Origin: Arthrobacter crystallopoietes
Lineage (GTDB): Bacteria > Actinomycetota > Actinomycetes > Actinomycetales > Micrococcaceae
Reading direction: 5' to 3'
NCBI RefSeq assembly: GCF_002849715.1
Contig: NZ_CP018863.1
Location: forward strand, 2,046,001-2,110,000
Length of the DNA: 64,000 bases
The notes under the pieces were generated by a model. It was not told the DNA's origin. It did no database searches and saw only the letters and a list, made by a program, of their open reading frames with translations. Shown piece after piece: positions 25,227 to 35,903 of this stretch. How positions within the stretch are numbered: the first letter of the stretch is position 1; every line of letters begins with the position of its first letter. The position numbers and the translations under genes are program-made.

Positions 25227-26144
25227 ATGCTGGATATCAAGAGACTGCAGATATTACTGAAGGTTGTCGAGACCGGTTCGGTTACCGCCGCGGCTGACGA
25301 GTTGTTCTATACCCCCTCGGCGGTGTCCCAGCAGCTGCGCAAACTTGAGGAAGAGGTGGGGCAACCGCTGCTTCAGCGCCGCTCCCGCGGCATGGTCCCC
25401 ACCGACGCCGGTCACGTCCTTGCCAGCCATGCCCGCTCCATCCTGAGGGAAATGGATGCGGCGGTTGCGGACCTTGCGCAGATCGCGGGGCTCAAGCGCG
25501 GCAGCTTGAGCCTGGGCACCTTCCCAACTCTGGGAGGATCCTTCCTGCCGATCGTTATCAGCAGGTTCCGCCGCGAGTACCCTGCCATCCGGCTGGATGT
25601 ACGCAGCAGCAGGCTTGAAGGACTGGTGGAACTGCTTGCCAAAGGCGAAGTGGGGCTCTGCCTTCTCTGGGAGTACGACTGGCACCGGCTCGATCCGAAA
25701 ATGTTCGAGCTCACGCAGGTCTTCGTCGAACCCACGGTGCTGGTAGTCGGCGCCGAACACAGGCTGGCAGGGATGGGCAAAGTGGAGATGGCCGATCTTG
25801 CCCAGGAACAGTGGATAGTCCGGGCAAACGAGCATCCGGTGGCCGAGGTGCTCGAACGGAGCTGCAATTCCGCCGGCTTCGCACCCCATATTGCTTTCCA
25901 GGCCAACGACTACCAGGAAGCGCAGGCGATGGTGAGCGTCGGACTCGGCATCGCGCTGGCGCCGCAGACCGCCGTCGTCAATCAGCATCCTGGGGTCAGG
26001 GTGCTGCAATTGGGTGATTCCGTGCCGTCGCGGCGGGTCATGTTGGCCCAACGCCACGACCGGGTGCGGGCGCCGGCGGAGGTTGCGTTCCAGTCGATGC
26101 TGCTTGCCGTCGGGGAGCAATGGAGCGCGGGCATCCACGCTTGA
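25227..26144 (+). CDS. LysR-family transcriptional regulator
   Basis: A 305-residue LTTR. The N-terminal helix-turn-helix is RLQILLKVVETGSVTAAADELF with TPSAVSQQLRKLEEEVGQPL. The rest is a two-lobed periplasmic-binding-like effector domain (LGTFPTLGGSFLPIVISRF, WIVRANEHPVAEVLE). The ATG follows AAGGAGG. It is divergent from the PrpF/TctC/TctAB operon across a 271-bp region, the classical arrangement for control by the transported or isomerised carboxylate (inference). Confidence 0.92.
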   Translation: MLDIKRLQILLKVVETGSVTAAADELFYTPSAVSQQLRKLEEEVGQPLLQRRSRGMVPTDAGHVLASHARSILREMDAAVADLAQIAGLKRGSLSLGTFPTLGGSFLPIVISRFRREYPAIRLDVRSSRLEGLVELLAKGEVGLCLLWEYDWHRLDPKMFELTQVFVEPTVLVVGAEHRLAGMGKVEMADLAQEQWIVRANEHPVAEVLERSCNSAGFAPHIAFQANDYQEAQAMVSVGLGIALAPQTAVVNQHPGVRVLQLGDSVPSRRVMLAQRHDRVRAPAEVAFQSMLLAVGEQWSAGIHA

Positions 26145-26183
26145 TGCCGGTGCAACTAGCGGCAGTTGCGCGCCGGGGTGCAG

Positions 26184-27410
26184 TTAGCGGTGTGCGAAGC
26201 TCAGGCCGAGGCGCTTCTCGCTCAGGTAGAGGCTCAGCCCGATCCCGAGCGCGGCGAAGGTACAGGTCATCCACCAAGTGGAGTCCCACCCGCCGGTGGC
26301 AGTGGCCAGCCAGGCGACGATGGCCGGCCCGGTAAAATTGCCGACGTTGAAGATCTGCTGCATCAGGCCCATGGCCGCGGGGGTGGAGCCGCCGGGCGGC
26401 GCCAGATCCACTGCCATCCGCGTGAGCGTGGAGGGAATCGCGGCCCCCACCAGGGAGAAGGCCGCCACACAAGCGAACTGGATTGCAATGCCTCGCGGCA
26501 CCGCGGTCCAGTCCACCGCAAAGGTGAGCAACGACGTCGTACCCATGAGGATGAAGGTGGGGATGATGAGCCGGCGGGCGGTGACGCCGCGCTGCAGCAG
26601 GGGAGCGGTGGCGATGGCGCCGACCGCATTCAGGCCGCCCACCACCGCGCTGAGCACGCCCGGCCAGATCCCGGTGACGCCGTTCTGCTGGTAGACAGTG
26701 GGCAGGAAACCGACCACGGCCATCCACTGGATGGTGTAGCAACCGAAGACGACGCCGGCCACCCACGGTTTCGGCGACCGCACGGTCACGCCGATCCGCT
26801 GCACCGCTGCCTTCGGTCCGTTGCCGTCGCCCGCCGGATCCTTCGGGACAAACGCGAGCACCAGCGGCACCGGCACCAGCGTCAGGGCTGCCATGATCCA
26901 CCACCAGGTATGCCAGTCCGTCACCTGCAGCACCAGCGCGCTCGCGATCAAACCAACGAACGTGGCGCATCCTTGGTAGGCGCTCCAGAAACCCACGGCG
27001 GTGTTGACCCTGCGCAGAGGGGTGTTGGCGCGGATCAGGCCGGGTGCGACGACGGTAGCCAGCAGGAAGCCGGCGCCTTCCACGGCGCGGCATGCCATCA
27101 GCAGTCCGGCGGTCTCCGCGAAACCGCCCACCACGGAGCCGACGAACAGCAGGCCCAGTCCGATCAGCAGGCAGCGGCGCGCGCCGATCATCTCGGCGAA
27201 CAGGGAGACGGCCAGTCCGCCCGCCATACCGGCCACCTGCACGAGGCCCAGCAGCACTCCGGCCTCCACCAGGGACATGTCCAGCTCGGCCTGGATGACG
27301 GGGATCGCCGACGGCAGCTTCCAGATGTGCATGGCTGCGGTAATGCCCGCAAGCACGACGACGATCCACGCCGCATCGGTTCGCTGCCGAGTCATGACCG
27401 GGGCCGCCAC
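26184..27410 (-). CDS. MFS transporter
   Basis: A 408-residue major facilitator protein with 12 predicted helices. The first helix is DAAWIVVVLAGITAAMHIWKLPSAIP and the loop 2-3 region reads LAVSLFAEMIGARRCLLIG, a weak version of the G-x3-D-x-x-G-R motif. The GTG at 27410 is preferred because AAGGAGAGCT lies just before it; the first ATG is 15 nt downstream. The cargo is unknown. It lies 118 bp after the GcvT-like gene on the same strand and may carry its substrate. Confidence 0.85.
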   Translation of the reverse strand: MAAPVMTRQRTDAAWIVVVLAGITAAMHIWKLPSAIPVIQAELDMSLVEAGVLLGLVQVAGMAGGLAVSLFAEMIGARRCLLIGLGLLFVGSVVGGFAETAGLLMACRAVEGAGFLLATVVAPGLIRANTPLRRVNTAVGFWSAYQGCATFVGLIASALVLQVTDWHTWWWIMAALTLVPVPLVLAFVPKDPAGDGNGPKAAVQRIGVTVRSPKPWVAGVVFGCYTIQWMAVVGFLPTVYQQNGVTGIWPGVLSAVVGGLNAVGAIATAPLLQRGVTARRLIIPTFILMGTTSLLTFAVDWTAVPRGIAIQFACVAAFSLVGAAIPSTLTRMAVDLAPPGGSTPAAMGLMQQIFNVGNFTGPAIVAWLATATGGWDSTWWMTCTFAALGIGLSLYLSEKRLGLSFAHR

Positions 27411-27528
27411 AGCTCTCCTTCCGCCTTCGGGTCTTTCCGTCCACATTATCCGCAGGCGCTCAAAGGCGACGCCGGCCACGTAAGACGCGTGCCGGCGTCG
27501 TAATAATGCGGTGCTTGGCGGCGGCTGC

Positions 27529-28755
27529 TCAGTCCTTGGGCGTTGCCTTGGTGGGATCCACGAAAGGTTTCTGGACGACGGTTCCCGGGCGTTCGCCGTC
27601 GGGCGTATGAATGGTGAGTTCCGTGCCGAGGCGGCTGTGGGCGATCGTGACCATGGCCAGGCCGATGTTGCGTTCCAAGCGCGGGGAGTGGCACGCGCTG
27701 GTGACTTCGCCGGCCGGGACGCCGCCGTGGGTCGTGATGGGGAACGGCTCGATCATCGATCCGTCGTTGTAGCTGCCCAGCGGGTCGCCGCCGATCTCCA
27801 CGCCGACCATGAGCCGGCCGATCCCGTCGGTGCGGGCCTTGCGGAGTGCCTCCCTGCCAACGAAGTCGGCGTCCTGGTCCAGATCCACCATCCAGTCGTA
27901 GTCGTAGCCGACCTCCAGCGGATTGGTGTTCAGGGTGATGTCGCAGCCGTACGCCAGCATGCCGGCTTCGATCCGGCGGATGTGGCAGGGGCCGATCACG
28001 CGGAGGTCGTGAGGCTGCCCGGCTTCCCAGATCGTATCCCACAGCTTTCCGGCGTTCAGGGTGGCGTTGTAGAGGTAGATTTCGTAGCCGATCTCGCCGG
28101 TGTAGCCGGTTCGGCTGACGACGACGTCCATCCCGTTGAGCGTGTGGTGCTGCAGGTGGTAGTAAGGCATATCGAGGATCTGGGGCCCGAAGAGGTCGCT
28201 CATCAGCCCCTTGGCCTTGGGGCCCTGGATCTGGACCGGTGCGACGTCGACCTCCTCGACGGTGACGTCCCAGCCGCCGGCGTGCGCCAGGCCCATGGCC
28301 CAGAGGCGGACGTCGCTGTCTGCGAGCGAGAGCCAGAACTTGTCCTCCGCCACGCGGAGCAGGATGGGATCGTTGATGATTCCGCCGTCAGGAGCGGTGA
28401 TGAAGACGTACTTGCACTGGCCTACCTGGCACTTGGTCAGGTCGCGCGGGGTGAGCATGTTGGCGAAGTCGAAAGCCTGCGGGCCGCTGATCTGCAGCTG
28501 CCGCTCCACGCCGACGTCCCACAGGGTGACATCGTTCAGCAAGGACCAGTACTCGCTGACCGGATCGCCGTAGTGGCGCGGGTGGTAGGTGTGGTTGTAC
28601 ACGCTGTAGGCGGCGACGCCGTGCTCCCGGGACTTCCAGAAGTAGGGCGATTTCCGCAGCCGGGTGTAGAGCGTGATCTCGGGATGCGGGACGGGGCCTG
28701 GCAGGTTCGCGGCGGCCTGCCGGGCGGGACCCGAACCGGGAATGGTCTGTGACAT
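27529..28755 (-). CDS. GcvT/DmdA-like tetrahydrofolate-dependent methyltransferase (demethylase)
   Basis: A 408-residue aminomethyltransferase-fold protein. Folate-domain features include LWDVGVERQLQISGPQAFDFANMLT (split), DGGIINDPILLRVAEDKFWLSLADSD, VQIQGPKAKGLM, SRTGYTGEIGYEIYL and RRIEAGMLAYGCDI. The end is a GcvT C-terminal barrel (VPAGEVTSACHSPRLERNIGLAMV). In glycine cleavage T-proteins the partner genes gcvH and gcvP are near; here they are absent. The family also includes DMSP demethylase DmdA and aromatic O-demethylases, which pass a methyl group to tetrahydrofolate. The substrate is undetermined. SD AGGAGC precedes the ATG. Confidence 0.88.
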   Translation of the reverse strand: MSQTIPGSGPARQAAANLPGPVPHPEITLYTRLRKSPYFWKSREHGVAAYSVYNHTYHPRHYGDPVSEYWSLLNDVTLWDVGVERQLQISGPQAFDFANMLTPRDLTKCQVGQCKYVFITAPDGGIINDPILLRVAEDKFWLSLADSDVRLWAMGLAHAGGWDVTVEEVDVAPVQIQGPKAKGLMSDLFGPQILDMPYYHLQHHTLNGMDVVVSRTGYTGEIGYEIYLYNATLNAGKLWDTIWEAGQPHDLRVIGPCHIRRIEAGMLAYGCDITLNTNPLEVGYDYDWMVDLDQDADFVGREALRKARTDGIGRLMVGVEIGGDPLGSYNDGSMIEPFPITTHGGVPAGEVTSACHSPRLERNIGLAMVTIAHSRLGTELTIHTPDGERPGTVVQKPFVDPTKATPKD

Positions 28756-28884
28756 GAGGTGCTGCTCCTTCGAGAGTTTGGCGCCAGTCCGAACTCTTCA
28801 GTTGCGCATGCTGCGCAACGCTGCGCCATGTGCCGTTTATGGTGGCAGTCGTTGCGAGGGGCAGTCAAGGGGTAGGTGGGTGCG

Positions 28885-29316
28885 CTAGCTGCGCTCGGCG
28901 ACTGTCTTTACGCCCTGGACCAGGCTGTCCCACATGCCCTTTGAATGCTCCGCCTCTTCGGCGCTGGCGTTGTTGTCTTGCGAGAGCGTCAGTTTGGTCT
29001 TGTCTGCCTTGTTCTCCAGCGTCCAGGTCAGCGTGTGGTAATTCTCCGGCACGTCCGCCTGGCCGGAGAGCGGGCTGAAATGCGTGTGTACCAGCCGCTT
29101 TCCGGAGTCGATTTCAAGGATTACGCCCTTGTCCTCGTATGCCTTGCCCTTCCACTCACCGCGCCAACTGATCGGGCTGCCAACGGTCCAGTCAGTGACG
29201 ACGGTGGTGCCGAACATGAACTCTTGGATCGATTCGGGGTTGGTGATGACGGACCAGACTTGGCTCGTCGGAGCGTCGATCAAGATTGTCGAGGTGGCGA
29301 CATAGTTCCCGGGCAC
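28885..29316 (-). CDS. SRPBCC (START-like) domain protein
   Basis: A 143-residue helix-grip protein of the polyketide cyclase/AHSA1-like type: an N-terminal strand YVATSTILIDAPTSQVWSVITNPES, central WRGEWKGKAYEDKGVILEID and the C-terminal helix MWDSLVQGVKTVAE. The GTG start at 29316 follows AAGGAGAAGGCT at ideal spacing. The function is unassigned; proteins of this class bind hydrophobic ligands or modulate chaperones. Confidence 0.85.
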   Translation of the reverse strand: MPGNYVATSTILIDAPTSQVWSVITNPESIQEFMFGTTVVTDWTVGSPISWRGEWKGKAYEDKGVILEIDSGKRLVHTHFSPLSGQADVPENYHTLTWTLENKADKTKLTLSQDNNASAEEAEHSKGMWDSLVQGVKTVAERS

Positions 29317-29488
29317 AGCCTTCTCCTTCGTCGAAGCAGCATCGGCGCTGGCCCTAGAGTACTCCCGCTGAGGGGAGTTCGGGAGGGCTGGCTGTTCCGC
29401 TTCCCGTCCCCAAACGGGACAGCGCCGACGCACCGCCGCTGACCTGCCGGCGGTTGACGCCCGGGGATGGCTGGGACAAGATCGCGGA

Positions 29489-29890
29489 ATGGAGCCATTG
29501 AGCAGCCGCATACTTCTGCGGCCTTCCGACTCGGCGAAGAGCCAGTCCTTTTACCGCGACGTTCTGGGGCTGGCCGTCTACCGTGAATTCGGCGATCCTG
29601 AAAGCCCCGGCATCGTCTTCTTCCTGGGCAATGGTCTGCTGGAGGTTTCCGGGCAGCGCGGGGATGAGGGCGCCGGGCGGCTGGAGTTGTGGGTCCAGGT
29701 CCGCGACATTGAGGCTGAGTGGAAGAACCTTCAGGCCGCCGGGGTGGAGATTCTGCGTGCGCCGGTGGAAGAACCGTGGGGGCTGCTGGAAATGTGGATC
29801 GCCGATCCGGACGGCGTGCGCATCGTGCTGGTGGAGGTCCCGGCGGACCACCCGATCCGGCGCGACACACGGAATCCCCGGGACCTCTGA
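29489..29890 (+). CDS. VOC (glyoxalase/bleomycin-resistance fold) protein
   Basis: A 133-residue vicinal-oxygen-chelate protein with two beta-alpha-beta-beta-beta modules: SSRILLRPSDSAKSQSFYRDVLGLAVYREFG, FFLGNGLLEVSG and AADPDG-like WIADPDGVRIVLVE. Metal ligands are not complete enough to name an enzyme. Its last codons are part of a 19-bp direct repeat (29871-29914). Confidence 0.85.
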   Translation: MEPLSSRILLRPSDSAKSQSFYRDVLGLAVYREFGDPESPGIVFFLGNGLLEVSGQRGDEGAGRLELWVQVRDIEAEWKNLQAAGVEILRAPVEEPWGLLEMWIADPDGVRIVLVEVPADHPIRRDTRNPRDL

Positions 29891-29914
29891 CCGGCGGAAT
29901 CCCTGGGACCTCTG
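29871..29914 (+). repeat. 19-bp direct repeat over the VOC stop codon
   Basis: GGAATCCCCGGGACCTCTG (29871-29889) recurs as GGAATCCCTGGGACCTCTG (29896-29914), one mismatch, 25-nt period. The first copy encodes the last residues of the VOC protein, so this looks like a small local duplication. Confidence 0.85.
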
Positions 29915-30055
29915 CCCGACACGGCCCCCGCCGTCGTCGTTCCACCTGGTCCCCGCTAACGACCCATGTTTAAAACGCGCCCCAAACATCGTCCCAAGTC
30001 AGCGCCATGCTTGAAGCCTAAAGTTGGACCGATAAGCCTGAACGTGGGTCTGAAC

Positions 30056-30119
30056 GGGCGGACAGAGGGCGGGAAGGCCTGAAAGGCGGGCGGACATGGG
30101 GCGGGAAGGCCTGAAAGCG
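30056..30119 (+). repeat. 32-bp tandem repeat, two copies
   Basis: Two adjacent 32-nt units (30056-30087 and 30088-30119), both reading GGGCGGACA, then 2 variable nt, then GGGCGGGAAGGCCTGAAAG. They lie in the 266-bp region between the convergent VOC and kinase genes. No gene is seen in this region. Confidence 0.85.
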
Positions 30120-30156
30120 ACCGGTCCGGCGACCGGACCGGCCGCCGCAATCGGCT

Positions 30157-31017
30157 TTAGCCGGCGAAGCCCTGCCACAGTGCGTCGAACGGGGCGTGGG
30201 AGGAGACGCGCGCCTTGATGCCCTCGGTCACGAAGGCCTTGGCGGTCCGCGCGGCCTCCAGCGGGGTGGCGCCCTTGGCCAGTTCGGCGGTTACCGCCGC
30301 GGCCAGTGAGCAGCCGGCGCCGCTGACGGCCACCTCGCCGATCTTCGGCGCGCTGAGCACTTCCAGGGTCTCGCCGTCGAAGAAGACATCCACGGCGTCC
30401 GGTCCCTCGAGGCGTACGCCGCCCTTGGCCAGCACGGCAGCGCCGGAGGCTTCGTGGATGATGCGGGCGGCCTTTTCCAGATCCTCGACGTTGTTGATGG
30501 TGATGCCGGACAGGGATTCGGCCTCGAAGTGGTTGGGGGTGACGAAGGTGGCCAGCGGCAGGACCTGGGCCTTGAGCGCCTGGTCGGTGTCCAGCGCGTG
30601 GCCGGGTTCCTGGCCCTTGCAGATCAGCACGGGGTCCAGCACGATGTTGTCCCACTCCTGGTTGCCCAGAGCCGTGGCCACGGTGTCGATGGTGGCGGGG
30701 GAGCCGAGCATGCCGATCTTGACGGACTTCAACGAGCCTGCGTAGCAGGTCTGGATGGCTTCGAGCTGATCGGCGATGACGTTTGCGTCGACCGGAACAA
30801 AGCGGTGGTTCCAGTTGTCCTGCGGATTGAAGGACACGATGCACGTGAGGGCGGTGATGCCGTAGGTGCCGAGCTGCTGGAAAGTCTTCAGGTCTGCCTG
30901 CGCACCGGCGCCGCCGGTGGCTTCCGAGCCCGCAATAGTCAGGGTGATAGCGGGACGGGCGGTCAGGGCAGCGTCGGCGGAAATGTCAGTGGAAGAAGGC
31001 ATGCGTCCATTTTCCAC
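30157..31017 (-). CDS. pyridoxine/hydroxymethylpyrimidine kinase (PdxK/ThiD type)
   Basis: A 286-residue ribokinase-superfamily enzyme. Features are the N-terminal ITLTIAGSEATGGAGAQADLKTFQQLG, the VLDPVLICKG strand, the TPNHFEAESLSG motif and the anion-hole SGAGCSLAAAVTAELAKG near the C-terminus. In this last motif Cys follows Gly-Ala-Gly where many ribokinase relatives have Asp; the GAGC form is typical of Gram-positive PdxK/ThiD-like pyridoxal kinases. It phosphorylates a vitamin B6 vitamer or HMP. ATG 31017 or 31002 are both possible; GGTGGAAA precedes the first. Confidence 0.88.
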   Translation of the reverse strand: MENGRMPSSTDISADAALTARPAITLTIAGSEATGGAGAQADLKTFQQLGTYGITALTCIVSFNPQDNWNHRFVPVDANVIADQLEAIQTCYAGSLKSVKIGMLGSPATIDTVATALGNQEWDNIVLDPVLICKGQEPGHALDTDQALKAQVLPLATFVTPNHFEAESLSGITINNVEDLEKAARIIHEASGAAVLAKGGVRLEGPDAVDVFFDGETLEVLSAPKIGEVAVSGAGCSLAAAVTAELAKGATPLEAARTAKAFVTEGIKARVSSHAPFDALWQGFAG

Positions 31018-31125
31018 CGTGACCCCCGCCGATGGCCAACCGGCGGGACGACGGCGCTCAGCCAGGACGTTTGGCCGGCGCGCACCGGAGAGGCCGGACC
31101 CGGCCGCACCGCACCGGCACCCGCC

Positions 31126-31626
31126 TCAGTCGTAGACGGTCACGAGCTTCCACACGGAGGCCCGGCCGATCGCGGCGCACAGCCCGATCAGCGCGGCCAG
31201 CAGCAGCGTCTCCCACGCGGCCCCGCCGTACATCACGCTGAAGATCAGCCAGGCCACCAGGGTAATGACCACGAAGAACACCAGCACGTGGACCCACTGG
31301 CGCCGGACCGGCCGCAGCGCCAGGCCCAGCAGGAAGGCAATGGGTGCCCCGATGATCAGGCCGATGCCGGCGGCATAGAGCAGCACCACGAACGCAATGC
31401 CGAAGGTCGGCCAGACCTGCCGCCAGCTGAACGTGCCGCCGGCGATCGAGATCAGTATCAGGGTTAGCGAGAAGGCCGCGATGGTGACGAAGAAACCGGT
31501 GAAGAACGCCAACGGGCCGAACGTGACGCGGTGGCTCTGTTTGTGATCCAGCAGTTCGTCCGCGAACTGCTCGTCCTCGGGCAGGCCCGGCTCGAGCGGA
31601 TCCGCATTGGTCCCGTCCTGCGTCAT
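31126..31626 (-). CDS. four-helix membrane protein of unknown function
   Basis: A 166-residue protein with an acidic cytoplasmic N-terminus of about 35 residues followed by four transmembrane helices (about 38-62, 72-100, 108-128, 135-155). No family is recognised. The helices contain GLIIGAPIAFLLGLAL and WLIFSVMYGGAAWETLLLAALIGLCAAIG. It stands alone between the B6 kinase and the divergent YhhQ gene. Confidence 0.75.
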   Translation of the reverse strand: MTQDGTNADPLEPGLPEDEQFADELLDHKQSHRVTFGPLAFFTGFFVTIAAFSLTLILISIAGGTFSWRQVWPTFGIAFVVLLYAAGIGLIIGAPIAFLLGLALRPVRRQWVHVLVFFVVITLVAWLIFSVMYGGAAWETLLLAALIGLCAAIGRASVWKLVTVYD

Positions 31627-31877
31627 TGCGTGCCCCTTCCGAGGTCAGTGACAGTCGCCGCGGCACTGTCCCCTGCCGGCGCCGGACTGAGGGTCTAACC
31701 CCAGAATAGATCGAAGCGCCCGTAACGCAACCACTCATCCGGCGACGTGGGAGAATTGATGCCGGTCCGGGTGCAGACGGGCCCAGTGCTAATACAGCCA
31801 ACGCTTTCGACGCCGGCCACACCGGCAGCATCGCGGCGCTGCGCGAACCACTACTTCTAAAAAGGTACAAAACCACC

Positions 31878-32582
31878 ATGACTGACCTGCAGAAATCCCG
31901 CCCCGGCCATGCTCCGGCCAAGTTCGCCTCGATCGGCAGCCCGTACTTCGGCATCATGCTCGCGGCCATGGCCGTAGTGCTGATCCTGTCCAACATCGGC
32001 GCGTCCAAGGGTGTGGCCATCGGCCCGATCATCACTGACGGCGGTTTCTTCCTCTTCCCGCTGGCCTACATCCTGGGCGACGTGGTCAGCGAGGTGTACG
32101 GCTTCAAGGTGGCGCGCAAGGCCATCCTCACCACGTTCGCCCTGTCGGTTTTCGCCTCGCTCTGCTACTGGATCATCATCGCGCTGCCCGGCTTCAACGA
32201 CGATTTCGGCATCGCCAAGCAGGAAGCGCTGGAGCTGGCCCTCGGCCCGGTGCCGCTGATTGTGCTCGCCAGCCTGTTGGGCTTCCTAGTCGGCCAGACG
32301 CTGAATTCGTGGGTGCTGGTCAAGATGAAGGAGCGCTTCGGGGAGCGCAAGCTCTGGGCACGGTTGATGGGCTCCACCGGCGTCGGCGAATTCGCGGACA
32401 CCCTGATCTTCTGCTCGATCGCGGCCTCGGTCATCGGCATTACCGACATCCCGACGTTCGTGAACTACGTCGTCGTCGGCTTTGTCTACAAGACCCTGGT
32501 TGAGTTCCTCTTCGTTCCGCTTACGACGGCGGCCATCGGCTGGGTGAAGAAGCGCGAACCTTCGTACGGGGTTGCGCCCTAA
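31878..32582 (+). CDS. yhhQ: queuosine precursor transporter (YhhQ/QueT-like, vitamin uptake family)
   Basis: A 234-residue membrane protein with about six helices. Typical of the YhhQ family are NIGASKGVAIGPIITDGGFFLFPLAYILGDVVSEVYG (split), RFGERKLWARLMGSTGVGEFADTLIFC and FVNYVVVGFVYKTLVEFLFVPL. It imports 7-cyano- or 7-aminomethyl-7-deazaguanine. A tRNA-guanine transglycosylase that would use the precursor lies about 2 kb away (34580-35848). The 251-bp upstream region shows no preQ1 riboswitch that I can recognise; a purine-rich AAAAAGGTAC precedes the start. Confidence 0.9.
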   Translation: MTDLQKSRPGHAPAKFASIGSPYFGIMLAAMAVVLILSNIGASKGVAIGPIITDGGFFLFPLAYILGDVVSEVYGFKVARKAILTTFALSVFASLCYWIIIALPGFNDDFGIAKQEALELALGPVPLIVLASLLGFLVGQTLNSWVLVKMKERFGERKLWARLMGSTGVGEFADTLIFCSIAASVIGITDIPTFVNYVVVGFVYKTLVEFLFVPLTTAAIGWVKKREPSYGVAP

Positions 32583-32632
32583 ACCCAGGGAAGTGTCCGC
32601 ACCTCGGGCCGCGCCCTGGCGGCAGGGCCGTC

Positions 32633-33046
32633 CTAACGCGTGCGCCGCTTGCCTAGCGCGGCGGCGATCCGATCGGCAACATCGTGCCAGTGGTCCAGCA
32701 TCTTCTCCCGCTCCGCGGCACTGGCCAGATGCTCCTGGTGGAAGCCGATGGTAGTCCCTGCCTGGACCTGCATCAGCGTGATCTGCAGGATGGAATCGTG
32801 ATCCCAGTCCTGCGGCTCCCAGGTCAGCCTGATCCGCTCATGCGGGTGGAAACTGCGGATTTCGCCCCGGGTGCCATCCGCGGTTTCATACTGGTCGCGG
32901 CGGCGGGTGCCGAGGGCCGTTTCGCCCAGCCACAGCGGCAGACCCTCGCCGATGAGGAAATCCCAGACCTGGGGCAACGGGGCCGGAACCGTCTTGCGGA
33001 CTCCCATTTCCCAGCCGGCATCCTGCGTTAATCCTGTTGGAGTCAT
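32633..33046 (-). CDS. SRPBCC/AHSA1-like domain protein
   Basis: A 137-residue helix-grip protein: GVRKTVPAPLPQVWDFLIG at the N-terminus, the middle strands RIRLTWEPQDWDHDSILQITLMQ and a C-terminal helix EKMLDHWHDVADRIAAAL. ATG 33046 is chosen (CGGAG 3-8 nt upstream); the open frame continues upstream into the 3' part of the ZIP gene region without homology. The function is unassigned. Confidence 0.82.
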   Translation of the reverse strand: MTPTGLTQDAGWEMGVRKTVPAPLPQVWDFLIGEGLPLWLGETALGTRRRDQYETADGTRGEIRSFHPHERIRLTWEPQDWDHDSILQITLMQVQAGTTIGFHQEHLASAAEREKMLDHWHDVADRIAAALGKRRTR

Positions 33047-33149
33047 GTACTCCGGATTACCCGCTCGCAGGGCAAGCGTCAATGGCCCGGCCATGGGAAG
33101 TGCCGCGGGAAAGTGCGGCGGGTCAGGAGGGAGAACGGAGCGGCCATCT

Positions 33150-33941
33150 TCAGGCGAGCGACAGCACGAACGACAGGACAAAGCCGGCGGCGGTACTGAG
33201 CGCAACGGCCGGCCCGCCGTGCTCGAACGCCTCGGGCATGAGCGTGTCCGCAAGCGAGGCGATGACCGCGCCGGCGGCGAAAGCCAGCGGCAGGGAGATC
33301 GTTTCCGGGTCGCTGCCGGACAGGGGACCAGCCCCAATAACGACGGCGGCGACGAGCAGCACCGCGCACGCCAGCCACAGGCCGAGGATCGTGCCCGTGG
33401 ACTTGCCCTTGCTGCGCATGGAGGAAGCGCCGACGAGCGACTCCGGCAGGTTGGACACGAAGATCGCGGCCAGCAGGGCCAGCCCGCCGGTTCCTTCCGT
33501 CAGCGAGACGCCCAGGGCGATGTTCTCCGGCACCCCGTCGAGCGTCACAGCGGCCAGCAGTGCCATGCCTGCCGCGCCCCGGGTGGATTCCTTGGTGGGC
33601 GCGCGGTCCTCGGCGGCCGCGTTGGTGTCCAGTTTGGCACTGCCCTGGTATTTGTCGGCCGGGGTGGGCCGTGACTTGGGCTGGGCCCAGCGGTCAAGCA
33701 AGGCACTCAGGGCGGTGAAGACGGCCGCCCCCACGAAGAGCCCGATGGCCGCGCGCCAGATGCCGCCGTGCTGGTAGGCGTCTTGGAAGAGCTCGAAACT
33801 CAAAGCGGTGATCAGGGCACCCGCCGCGAAGGAGAGCAGGATGGCCAGGAAGCGCTTGGGCAGCTCGAACTTCACTCCGATGAGCGCGCCCAGCACCAGT
33901 GCGCTGGAAGCCACGGCGCCAAATACCAGCGACGGTCCCAT
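33150..33941 (-). CDS. ZIP-family divalent metal transporter
   Basis: A 263-residue ZIP (GufA-like) permease with about eight helices. The binuclear metal-site helices are clear: TLDGVPENIALGVSL and FVSNLPESLVGASSM, and a third at DTLMPEAFEHGG. A hydrophilic loop of about 40 residues separates helices 3 and 4. It is likely to carry Zn, Fe or Mn; direction and specificity cannot be read. No metal-box is seen upstream in the 61 bp to the divergent DUF4126 gene. Confidence 0.9.
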   Translation of the reverse strand: MGPSLVFGAVASSALVLGALIGVKFELPKRFLAILLSFAAGALITALSFELFQDAYQHGGIWRAAIGLFVGAAVFTALSALLDRWAQPKSRPTPADKYQGSAKLDTNAAAEDRAPTKESTRGAAGMALLAAVTLDGVPENIALGVSLTEGTGGLALLAAIFVSNLPESLVGASSMRSKGKSTGTILGLWLACAVLLVAAVVIGAGPLSGSDPETISLPLAFAAGAVIASLADTLMPEAFEHGGPAVALSTAAGFVLSFVLSLA

Positions 33942-34002
33942 GGCGCCAGTATAGAAGCGTTTTGCCGCGTCAGAGCCGCTGAATTGGGATTACTCTTATG
34001 CC

Positions 34003-35848
<1,846 letters not shown>

Positions 35849-35903
35849 CTATCCATTTTGCCTTATCCCGCGGGGCGGGCTGTTCCGTCCAGCTGCTGGG
35901 CAG

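Noticed and set aside
26145..26183. Short GCAACT-N6-AGTTGC hairpin between LysR and MFS genes
   Set aside because: Only a 6-bp stem without a T tract; could be chance in a convergent spacer.
31627..31877. Possible preQ1 riboswitch upstream of yhhQ
   Set aside because: The spacer has an A-rich segment near the start codon but no recognisable preQ1-I or preQ1-II consensus loops; not supported.
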